Shown here: positions 1 to 5,335 of the stretch, one piece after another
How positions within the stretch are numbered: position 1 is the stretch's first letter
Layout of the letters: every line of letters begins with the position of its first letter
NCBI GenBank assembly: GCA_947474415.1
Contig: CANJKD010000039.1
Span: 1-9,682 of the forward strand
Source of the DNA: Burkholderiales bacterium
GTDB taxonomy: Bacteria; Pseudomonadota; Gammaproteobacteria; Burkholderiales; Burkholderiaceae_C
Length of the DNA: 9,682 bases
Direction of reading: 5' to 3'
Translations under genes and position numbers: made by a program
The notes under the pieces: model-generated
Told to the model about the DNA's origin: nothing
What the model saw: the letters and a program-made list of their open reading frames with translations, nothing else
Database searches by the model: none

Positions 1-244
1 CCCATTCGGTGTACAGCGGGTTCAGCGCGTTGACGATCACGGTGGCGCCTTGCGCGGCGGCGCTGAGGGCGGCCAAGTCGGTGGCGTCGCAGCGTACCGG
101 CCGCACGCGCTGGTGGCCGGCGAGTGCGGCCGGCAGCGGCTTGCGCGCTTGCGCCAGCACGTTCCAGCCCGCGTCGGCGAAGGCGGATGCAAGCACCTGG
201 CCGATGCGGCCGGCGGCGCCGAGGATCAGAACGGTGGAAGGCAT
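1..244 (-). CDS. NAD(P)-dependent oxidoreductase/epimerase, N-terminal part, cut by window edge
   Basis: The first 81 codons of a gene read leftward from the ATG at 244-242 and leave the window still open. The protein begins MPSTVLILGAAGRIGQVLAS. The GAAGRIG stretch (residues 9-15) is the glycine-rich GxxGxxG dinucleotide-binding loop at the end of the first beta strand of a Rossmann fold. A further strand-like stretch, ATVIVNALNP, follows near residues 68-77, as in extended short-chain dehydrogenases and NAD-dependent epimerases. A good ribosome-binding site (AGGAG, plus-strand 251-255) lies 6 bases before the ATG and fixes the start. The catalytic YxxxK region is outside the window, so substrate and reaction cannot be named. 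The gene is divergent from the LysR-type regulator to its right with about 100 bases between starts, which suggests it is that regulator's target. Confidence 0.82.
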   Translation of the reverse strand, partial: MPSTVLILGAAGRIGQVLASAFADAGWNVLAQARKPLPAALAGHQRVRPVRCDATDLAALSAAAQGATVIVNALNPLYTEW

Positions 245-350
245 GGGCAGCTCCTGTGAATCACGACGGCACCATTGTTTGGCGTGCCGCTGCGATGCAC
301 AATCCACAAGACTGAATAGCCGTCATCCATCAATGAATATCAGGACTGCG

Positions 351-1232
351 ATGGCGGCGCCCCGCGCCGAGCCCGATTGGGCGCTGTTGCGCGCCTTTCT
401 CGAAGTCGCGCACTGCGGCTCGCTGAGCCGTGCCGCCATTGCGCTCGGCAGCAGCCAGCCGACGCTGAGCCGGCAGATCGCACAACTCGAAGCGCACCTG
501 GGCAGCGCGCTGTTCGAGCGCACGACGCGCGGCGTGCGCCTGACCGAAGCGGGTGCGGCACTGCGCGTGCCGGCCGAGCGGATGCGCGAGCAGGCGCAAC
601 AGTTCGCGCTGGTGGCGGCCGGACGCGAGCAGGCGCTGGCCGGCACGGTGCGCATCACAGCGAGCGAAGTCATGAGCGCCTACGTGCTGCCGCCGCTGCT
701 GCGCACGCTGCGCACCGCGCACCCCGAGATCCAGATCGAGCTGGTGGCGAGCAACACGGTGGAAAACCTGCTGGAGCGTGAAGCCGACATCGCGCTGCGC
801 ATGGTTCGCCCGTCGCAGAGCGCGCTGGTGGCGCGCCGGCTCGCCGACCAGCCGCTCGGGCTGTACATGCATCGCGACCTGTTGCTGTCGCATGGCAAGC
901 CCAGCGTTGCCAACATGCTCCAGATGCCCTGGGTGGGCTATGACCGGTCGGACCAGTTGCTGCGCGGCTTTCGCGACGCCGGCTTCCCGGCCCGCAAGGA
1001 CCTGTTCGGGTTCCGCTGCGACAACCACCTGGTCGCGTGGCAGGCGGTGCTGGCGGGCCTGGGCATCGGCGTGGTCACGCAGCGGGTTGCCGCGCTGTTC
1101 CCGCAGGTGCTGCGGGTGCTGCCCAAGGTGGCGATCGCACCGCTGCCGTTGTGGCTCACGGCGCACCGCGAATTGCGCGGCACGCCACGCCTCAAGCTCG
1201 TGTTCGATGCCCTGGCGCAGGCCTTGGCGTAG
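351..1232 (+). CDS. LysR-type transcriptional regulator
   Basis: A DNA-binding transcription factor of 293 residues, within the usual LysR family length. Residues 9-68 form the winged helix-turn-helix domain, with the typical LLRAFLEVAHCGSLSRAA start and a recognition helix around SQPTLSRQIAQLE (35-47). The rest is the periplasmic-binding-protein-like effector domain; the conserved VRITASEVM and GLGIGVV segments are visible. The start at 351 is preferred because AGGA (342-345) lies 5 bases upstream. An in-frame ATG at 333 would add six residues but has no Shine-Dalgarno match. The reading frame stays open back to position 9, but that part overlaps the divergent oxidoreductase and is not family sequence. 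The gene probably controls the divergent oxidoreductase and itself from the shared 88-106 base spacer. The effector is unknown. Confidence 0.9.
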   Translation: MAAPRAEPDWALLRAFLEVAHCGSLSRAAIALGSSQPTLSRQIAQLEAHLGSALFERTTRGVRLTEAGAALRVPAERMREQAQQFALVAAGREQALAGTVRITASEVMSAYVLPPLLRTLRTAHPEIQIELVASNTVENLLEREADIALRMVRPSQSALVARRLADQPLGLYMHRDLLLSHGKPSVANMLQMPWVGYDRSDQLLRGFRDAGFPARKDLFGFRCDNHLVAWQAVLAGLGIGVVTQRVAALFPQVLRVLPKVAIAPLPLWLTAHRELRGTPRLKLVFDALAQALA

Positions 1233-1274
1233 GCGGCGCCCGGGTCGGCTTCGGGGGCTCCGAGCGGTGCCTTG

Positions 1275-1616
1275 TCAAGGCTTGGGCGCGACCTGCCCGT
1301 CGTGCTTCTGGGTCTTGATGTTCTGGCGGGTCTTGTCTTGCATGCGGTGTATTTGCTGGCGCTCATGCCTCGTCACCTTGCCGTCCGCCTTGGCCTTGGC
1401 TTCGGTCTTGTTGATCGTGGCCTGCTGCTTTTCGAGCCGGTTTGTTTCCTTGGCAGTGAGTTGGCCCGAAGTGGCGCCCTGCGCGATGCGCGCCTGCTGC
1501 TTGGCTTCGCGCTGATCGACTCCCGGGGTGGCCGGTGCCGACGCGGCTTGCGCGAAGGCGCCGATCGATGTGATCGACAGGGTGATGGCGACAGCGGATG
1601 TCTTGAGGTTCAACAT
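1275..1616 (-). CDS. small exported protein of unknown function with an internal repeat
   Basis: This 113-residue protein starts at the ATG at 1616-1614, with GAAGGA (plus-strand 1625-1630) 8 bases upstream. The N-terminus (MLNLKTSAVAITLSITSIG, then AFAQA) is a typical Sec signal peptide with probable cleavage near AFAQA at residue 24, so the product should be periplasmic or secreted. The mature part is highly charged, rich in Gln, Lys, Arg and Glu, and lacks cysteine. It contains two related units: GQLTAKETNRLEKQQATI and GKVTRHERQQIHRMQDKT. Each reads G-x-(L/V)-T-x-x-E and then continues as a helix; the second is preceded by AKAD, faintly recalling an EF-hand loop, though the acidic ligands are incomplete. 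Similar small exported proteins are, to my recollection, common in Burkholderiales without assigned function. It converges on the LysR gene with 42 bases between stops. Confidence 0.75.
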   Translation of the reverse strand: MLNLKTSAVAITLSITSIGAFAQAASAPATPGVDQREAKQQARIAQGATSGQLTAKETNRLEKQQATINKTEAKAKADGKVTRHERQQIHRMQDKTRQNIKTQKHDGQVAPKP

Positions 1617-1755
1617 GGTCGGGGTCCTTCGGATGGTGGTTCAGGGTCGGTTGTCCGGGGCCTGCGCAGCCCGCTTCTTCAACGACAGGCGCCGCCGCTG
1701 CGACGACCCGGCAGGGGTAAAGAAGGGTGAACCGATGCAAGTGAAAGCCGACTCC

Positions 1756-1761
1756 TACAAT
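1756..1761 (+). promoter_or_regulatory. possible -10 element for tldD
   Basis: TACAAT matches the sigma-70 -10 consensus at five of six bases and lies 29 bases before the tldD start codon, in the 174-base divergent spacer shared with the small exported protein. I found no convincing -35 hexamer 16-18 bases upstream, so this is a weak call from sequence alone. The rest of the spacer shows no clear repeat or hairpin. Confidence 0.3.
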
Positions 1762-1790
1762 CCTGCAGTCACTCGAACAGGACGTTCACC

Positions 1791-3266
1791 ATGATCTCCC
1801 GCGAACCCACGATCGAACGCCTGGCCGTGGCGCGCGCGTTGCTGCTTGAACCCTTCGGCCTGACCGACGCCTCGCTTTCGAGGGCGCTTGCCGCCATCGC
1901 CACGCACCGCATCGACGACGCCGACCTCTACTTCCAGTACACGCGCAGCGAAGGCTGGAGCCTCGAAGAAGGCATCGTCAAGAGCGGCAGCTTCGGTATC
2001 GACCAGGGCGTGGGCGTGCGCGCGGTGGCGGGCGAGAAGACGGCCTTCGCCTATTCCGACGACATATCCGAAGCCGCGCTGATGGACGCCGCGATGACGG
2101 TGCGCACGATTGGCGCCGCCGGTGAAAGCCGCCGGGTCAAGGTTGGCCCGAAGCACAAGGTGGCTGGCAGCCGCGTGCTGTACGCGCCGATGGATCCGAT
2201 CGCCACGCTCGACAGCACGCAGAAGGTGGCGCTGCTCGAAAAGGTCGAGAAGCTGGCCCGGTCAAAGGACCCGCGTGTGAAGCAGGTCATGGCCGGCCTG
2301 GCCGGCGAATACGACGTGGTGATGGTGGCGCGCGCTGACGGCACGCTGGCCGCCGATGTGCGGCCGCTGGTGCGCCTGTCTGTCACGGTGATCGCCGAGC
2401 AGACGATCAACGGCGAAGTGCGCCGTGAGGTCGGTTCCGGCGGCGGTGGTGGGCGCTTCGGCTTCGGCTACTTCGAGGACGACGTGATCGAAAGCTATGT
2501 GCAGGCGGCCGTGAACGCGGCTCTGACGAACCTTGAATCGCGCCCCGCGAAGGCCGGCGAAATGAGCGTCGTGCTTGGGCCAGGGTGGCCCGGCGTGCTA
2601 CTGCACGAGGCCATCGGCCACGGCCTCGAAGGTGACTTCAACCGCAAGGGTTCGAGTGCGTTCAGCGGCAAGATCGGCCAGCGCGTGGCGGCCAAGGGCG
2701 TGACCGTGCTCGACGACGGCACGCTGCCCGACCGGCGCGGCTCGCTCAACGTCGACGATGAAGGCAACCCGTCGCAGCGCAACGTGCTGATCGAAGACGG
2801 CATCCTGAAGGGCTACATCCAGGACTCGATGAACGCGCGTCTGATGGGCGTGGCTCCCACCGGCAACGGCCGGCGCGAAAGCTATGCGGCGGTGCCGATG
2901 CCGCGCATGACGAACACCTACATGCTGGGTGGCGACAAGACGAAGGAAGAGATCGTCGCCGGCCTCAAGCGCGGGCTTTACGCCACCAACTTCGGTGGTG
3001 GCCAGGTCGACATCACGAGCGGCAAGTTCGTCTTCTCGGCGAGCGAGGCGTTCTGGGTCGAGAACGGCAAGATCCAGTACCCGGTGAAGGGCGCCACCAT
3101 CATCGGCAACGGGCCCGATGCGCTGACCCGCGTCAGCATGATCGGCAACGACATGGCGCTCGACACCGGCGTCGGCGTGTGCGGCAAGGAAGGCCAGAGC
3201 GTACCGGTCGGCGTCGGCCAACCGACGCTGCGAATCGACCGATTGACGGTGGGTGGCACGGCCTGA
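1791..3266 (+). CDS. tldD: TldD metalloprotease (TldD/PmbA family)
   Basis: TldD is the catalytic subunit of the TldD-TldE(PmbA) zinc protease, a cytoplasmic heterodimer that threads and cleaves unstructured peptides. In E. coli it matures microcin B17 and degrades the antitoxin CcdA. This 491-residue copy is close to the 481 residues of the E. coli protein. The HExxxH zinc motif is present as HEAIGH at residues 272-277, and the third-ligand cysteine is at 464 in GVCGKEGQ. Other hallmarks are IDQGVGVRA, GTLAADVRPLVRLSV, the glycine run SGGGGGRFG, NGRRESYA, NFGGGQVDITSGKFVFS and the C-terminal LTVGGTA. AGGA (1779-1782) lies 8 bases before the ATG. The partner gene pmbA is not in this window. 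The 3' end overlaps the probable promoter of the aroG leader. Identification rests on motif and full-length resemblance and is secure. Confidence 0.97.
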   Translation: MISREPTIERLAVARALLLEPFGLTDASLSRALAAIATHRIDDADLYFQYTRSEGWSLEEGIVKSGSFGIDQGVGVRAVAGEKTAFAYSDDISEAALMDAAMTVRTIGAAGESRRVKVGPKHKVAGSRVLYAPMDPIATLDSTQKVALLEKVEKLARSKDPRVKQVMAGLAGEYDVVMVARADGTLAADVRPLVRLSVTVIAEQTINGEVRREVGSGGGGGRFGFGYFEDDVIESYVQAAVNAALTNLESRPAKAGEMSVVLGPGWPGVLLHEAIGHGLEGDFNRKGSSAFSGKIGQRVAAKGVTVLDDGTLPDRRGSLNVDDEGNPSQRNVLIEDGILKGYIQDSMNARLMGVAPTGNGRRESYAAVPMPRMTNTYMLGGDKTKEEIVAGLKRGLYATNFGGGQVDITSGKFVFSASEAFWVENGKIQYPVKGATIIGNGPDALTRVSMIGNDMALDTGVGVCGKEGQSVPVGVGQPTLRIDRLTVGGTA

Positions 3267-3280
3267 GCGCGTGCTACAGT
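3253..3280 (+). promoter_or_regulatory. probable sigma-70 promoter of the aroG leader transcript
   Basis: An extended -10 element is visible: TG at 3272-3273, one base, then TACAGT at 3275-3280 (four of six to consensus). A weak -35 candidate, GTGGCA (3253-3258, four of six), lies 16 bases upstream. The tldD stop codon (3264-3266) falls within the spacer, so the promoter overlaps the end of tldD. A start about seven bases past the -10 would place +1 close to the leader ATG at 3287, giving an almost leaderless leader peptide. TTGACG at 3243-3248 is a better -35 hexamer but sits 26 bases from the -10, too far to pair with it. Confidence 0.45.
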
Positions 3281-3286
3281 CGGATT

Positions 3287-3367
3287 ATGTTTCATCGCTC
3301 CACTTTTGCGTCTTTTTGGTTCTGGCACCGTTCGGCGGCCGGAGAGACCAACGCACTTCCCAAGTAA
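3287..3367 (+). CDS. aroG leader peptide (Phe/Trp-rich, attenuator)
   Basis: A 26-codon frame with its own ATG and a TAA stop lies between tldD and aroG. Its residues 5-15 read STFASFWFWHR. Phenylalanine codons are at positions 2, 7, 10 and 12 and tryptophan codons at 11 and 13, so six of the first 13 codons are Phe or Trp; there is no Tyr. This bias directly before a Rho-independent terminator and an aromatic-biosynthesis gene is the signature of a translated attenuation leader. By the established mechanism, a ribosome stalled at uncharged tRNA-Phe or tRNA-Trp over codons 10-13 (3314-3325) would free the antiterminator strand (3330-3345). The Shine-Dalgarno is poor: only GGA at 3282-3284, two bases from the ATG. 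The peptide itself need have no function. The regulatory role is inference from arrangement. Confidence 0.8.
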   Translation: MFHRSTFASFWFWHRSAAGETNALPK

Positions 3368-3416
3368 GCGCAACGAATCTCCAGAAACCGCCGGGCCTCC
3401 CCCGGCGGTTTTTTTT
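3316..3416 (+). promoter_or_regulatory. transcription attenuator upstream of aroG: alternative RNA folds
   Basis: Three mutually exclusive pairings can be traced. (1) Pause/anti-antiterminator: 3316-3320 with 3347-3351 (UUGGU:ACCAA), continued by 3321-3323 with 3343-3345 and 3324-3326 with 3338-3340, with small bulges; this strand contains both Trp codons. (2) Antiterminator: 3330-3338 with 3388-3396 (nine pairs, two of them G-U), plus 3341-3345 with 3378-3382 (GGAGA:UCUCC). (3) Terminator: 3385-3395 with 3401-3411. The antiterminator uses up the 5' arm of the terminator, so stalling at the Phe/Trp codons would favour read-through into aroG and fast translation would favour termination. I traced the pairings by eye; no folding energy was calculated. 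Confidence 0.7.
3385..3416 (+). terminator. Rho-independent terminator of the aroG attenuator
   Basis: A perfect 11-base-pair stem (AAACCGCCGGG at 3385-3395 with CCCGGCGGTTT at 3401-3411) closes a five-base loop and is followed by an unbroken run of eight T (3409-3416). It lies 17 bases after the leader-peptide stop and 65 bases before the aroG start. Besides acting as the attenuator, it would end transcripts reading through from tldD. Confidence 0.9.
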
Positions 3417-3481
3417 GCCCGCGCCTTCTTCGAACCCCGGCCAAAACGCAAGCAGCCAAACCCCAAGGAGTCGAGACCAAC

Positions 3482-4600
3482 ATGACGAACAAATCGAACC
3501 CATCCAGCGAGGGCTGGTATGCGCACACCGAACGCACCAGCCAGACCGATGACCAGAGGATCAAGGCCGTGATGCCGCTGCCGCCGCCCGAGCACTTGAT
3601 CCGCTTCTTCCCGATCGCCGGCACGCCGGTCGAGAAGCTGATCGGCAACACCCGCGCCGCCATCCGCCACATCATGAGCGGCAAGGACGACCGGCTGCTG
3701 GTGATCATGGGGCCGTGTTCGATCCATGACCCGGTGGCCGCCGTCGAATATGCGCGCAAGCTGATGGTGATGCGCGACAAGTACGCTGGCACGCTGGAGA
3801 TCGTGATGCGCGTTTACTTCGAGAAGCCACGCACCACCGTTGGCTGGAAGGGCCTGATCAACGACCCCTACCTCGACGAGACCTACCGCATCGACGAAGG
3901 CCTGCGCATCGGGCGCCAACTGCTGCTGGAGATCAACCGTCTGGGCATGCCCGCCGGCAGCGAGTTCCTCGACGTGATCTCGCCGCAATACTTGGGCGAC
4001 CTGATCTCGTGGGGCGCCATCGGCGCACGCACCACCGAGAGCCAGGTGCACCGCGAACTGGCCTCGGGCCTGAGCGCGCCGATCGGGTTCAAGAACGGCA
4101 CCGATGGCAACATCCGCATCGCGATCGACGCGATCCAGGCGGCGGCCCGGCCCCACCATTTCCTGTCGGTGCACAAGAATGGCCAGGTCGCTATCGTCGA
4201 GACACGCGGCAACAAGGACTGCCATGTGATCCTGCGCGGCGGCAAGGCGCCGAACTACGACGCGGCGCATGTGGCGGCGGCCTGCAAGGAGATCGAGGCG
4301 GCCAAGCTCGACTGCGCGCTGATGGTCGACTGCAGCCACGCCAACAGCAGCAAGCAGCACGAGAAGCAGGTCGAGGTGGCGCGCGACGTGGCCGCGCAGC
4401 TGAAGGCCGGCAGCCGCTGCATCTTCGGCGTGATGGTGGAAAGCCACCTGCAGGCCGGTGCACAGAAGTTCAGCGCCGGCAAGGACGACCCGGCCAAGCT
4501 CGAGTACGGCAAGAGCATCACCGATGCGTGCATCGGGTGGGAGCATTCGCTGGAGGTGCTAGAGGTGCTGAGCGGGGCAGTGACGGCGCGGCGGGGCTGA
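3482..4600 (+). CDS. aroG: 3-deoxy-7-phosphoheptulonate (DAHP) synthase, class I
   Basis: This enzyme joins phosphoenolpyruvate and erythrose 4-phosphate to make DAHP, the first step of the shikimate pathway, in the cytoplasm. The 372-residue protein resembles E. coli AroG (350 residues) over nearly its whole length, with about 18 extra N-terminal residues. By alignment with E. coli AroG, the metal ligands are C79 (GPCSIHDP), H286 (DCSHANSSKQ), E320 (VMVESHL) and D348 (SITDACIGW). Substrate-binding residues are R110 and K115 (MRVYFEKPRTTVGWKG), R183 (GARTTES), K204 (KNGTDG) and R252 (LRGGK). AAGGAG (3465-3470) lies 11 bases before the ATG. Such enzymes are usually feedback-inhibited by one aromatic amino acid; I cannot tell which from sequence. 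The gene stands alone downstream of a Phe/Trp leader, so it is probably controlled by attenuation. aroF or aroH naming is equally possible. Confidence 0.96.
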   Translation: MTNKSNPSSEGWYAHTERTSQTDDQRIKAVMPLPPPEHLIRFFPIAGTPVEKLIGNTRAAIRHIMSGKDDRLLVIMGPCSIHDPVAAVEYARKLMVMRDKYAGTLEIVMRVYFEKPRTTVGWKGLINDPYLDETYRIDEGLRIGRQLLLEINRLGMPAGSEFLDVISPQYLGDLISWGAIGARTTESQVHRELASGLSAPIGFKNGTDGNIRIAIDAIQAAARPHHFLSVHKNGQVAIVETRGNKDCHVILRGGKAPNYDAAHVAAACKEIEAAKLDCALMVDCSHANSSKQHEKQVEVARDVAAQLKAGSRCIFGVMVESHLQAGAQKFSAGKDDPAKLEYGKSITDACIGWEHSLEVLEVLSGAVTARRG

Positions 4601-4692
4601 GGACTGCCCCCGAGCTGAAGGGCTATCGCCGCTGGCTAACAAGGTGCCACTCGCTAGCGCGAAGGCGGGACGCACCGTGCAGAGCCCTCGGT

Positions 4693-5268
4693 TCACTGGC
4701 CCTCGCGCGCCAGCTTTTCGCTCTTCCAATAGACGTCGTCGCCGCCCAGCCCGTCGAGGTTGGCACGGTTGAGCACGCGGGCCAGTACGAACAGCAGATC
4801 GCTCAGGCGGTTCAGGTAGTGGCGCGGCTCGGCGCGCACGCTGTCTACCGCCGTCAACGCGACCACGGCACGTTCGGCACGGCGCGCAATCGTGCGGCCC
4901 ACATGCGCGAGCGCAGCGCTGCGCGTGCCTGCGGGCAGGATGAATTCCTTCAGGCGCGGCAAGGTGGCGTTGTGGTGCGCCAGCGCTTCGTCGAGGCGCA
5001 GCACGGCCTCGGCCTTCAAGAGCTCATAGCCGGGGATCGACAGCTCGCCGCCGAGGTTGAACAGCTCGTGCTGGATCACGACCAGCAGCTGGCGCACGTC
5101 ATCGGGCAGCGGTTCGGCGAGCAGCACGCCGAGTTGCGAATTCAGTTCGTCCACATCGCCCATGGCCTGCACGCGCAGGTGGTCCTTGGGCACACGGGTG
5201 CCGTCGCCAAGGCCGGTGGTTCCATCGTCGCCGGTGCGGGTCGCGATTTGAGTCAGTCGATTTGCCAT
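4693..5268 (-). CDS. PduO-type cob(I)alamin adenosyltransferase
   Basis: The enzyme transfers the 5'-deoxyadenosyl group of ATP to cob(I)alamin, making adenosylcobalamin, the cofactor of methylmalonyl-CoA mutase and similar enzymes. The 191-residue protein has the length and signatures of the PduO/MMAB family: the N-terminal ATP-binding segment TRTGDDGTTGLGDG (residues 10-23), MGDVDELNSQLG (36-47), RRAER (129-133) and YLNRLSDLLFVLAR (151-164). The start at 5268-5266 (MANRLTQIAT) is chosen because family homology begins there; an in-frame ATG nine codons upstream adds residues unlike the family. No Shine-Dalgarno precedes the chosen ATG, and a TAGCAT -10-like hexamer (plus-strand 5276-5281) could place the transcript start at the ATG. 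No other cobalamin gene is nearby. It converges on aroG with 92 bases between the genes that show no clear terminator. Confidence 0.93.
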   Translation of the reverse strand: MANRLTQIATRTGDDGTTGLGDGTRVPKDHLRVQAMGDVDELNSQLGVLLAEPLPDDVRQLLVVIQHELFNLGGELSIPGYELLKAEAVLRLDEALAHHNATLPRLKEFILPAGTRSAALAHVGRTIARRAERAVVALTAVDSVRAEPRHYLNRLSDLLFVLARVLNRANLDGLGGDDVYWKSEKLAREGQ

Positions 5269-5273
5269 GGCCG

Positions 5274-5289
5274 CAATGCTAGAGCATTG
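5274..5289. repeat. 16-base inverted repeat in a divergent spacer, possible operator
   Basis: CAATGCTAGAGCATTG is a perfect inverted repeat with seven-base arms and a two-base centre. It lies five bases upstream of the adenosyltransferase ATG and 46 bases upstream of the divergent dehydrogenase ATG. The symmetry and position suit a dimeric regulator's operator, and it overlaps possible -10 elements for both directions (TAGCAT on minus; CACAAT at 5291-5296 on plus). No regulator is encoded next to it and no second copy is seen in the window, so function is inference. Confidence 0.4.
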
Positions 5290-5335
5290 GCACAATCGGC
5301 TTCAGGCCGCCACCGGGTGGCCGCGGAGACCCCTC

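Noticed and set aside
9..350. Long N-terminal extension of the LysR regulator in the same open frame
   Set aside because: It overlaps the divergent oxidoreductase, shows no family sequence, and the helix-turn-helix begins just after 351, where an AGGA site is found.
330..1166. 278-codon open frame on the minus strand
   Set aside because: It is antisense to the LysR gene and has no recognisable motif.
3243..3248. TTGACG as the -35 of the aroG leader promoter
   Set aside because: A strong hexamer, but 26 bases from the TACAGT -10 and with no -10-like sequence 16-18 bases downstream.
2978..4546. 522-codon open frame on the minus strand across the tldD end and aroG
   Set aside because: It is antisense to clearly conserved TldD and AroG, crosses the attenuator, and its protein is low-complexity and His/Arg/Ala-rich, a by-product of GC-rich codon bias.
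4601..4692. Terminator between convergent aroG and the adenosyltransferase gene
   Set aside because: A seven-pair stem can be drawn (4630-4636 with 4653-4659), but the loop is 16 bases and there is no T run on either strand, so I do not call it.
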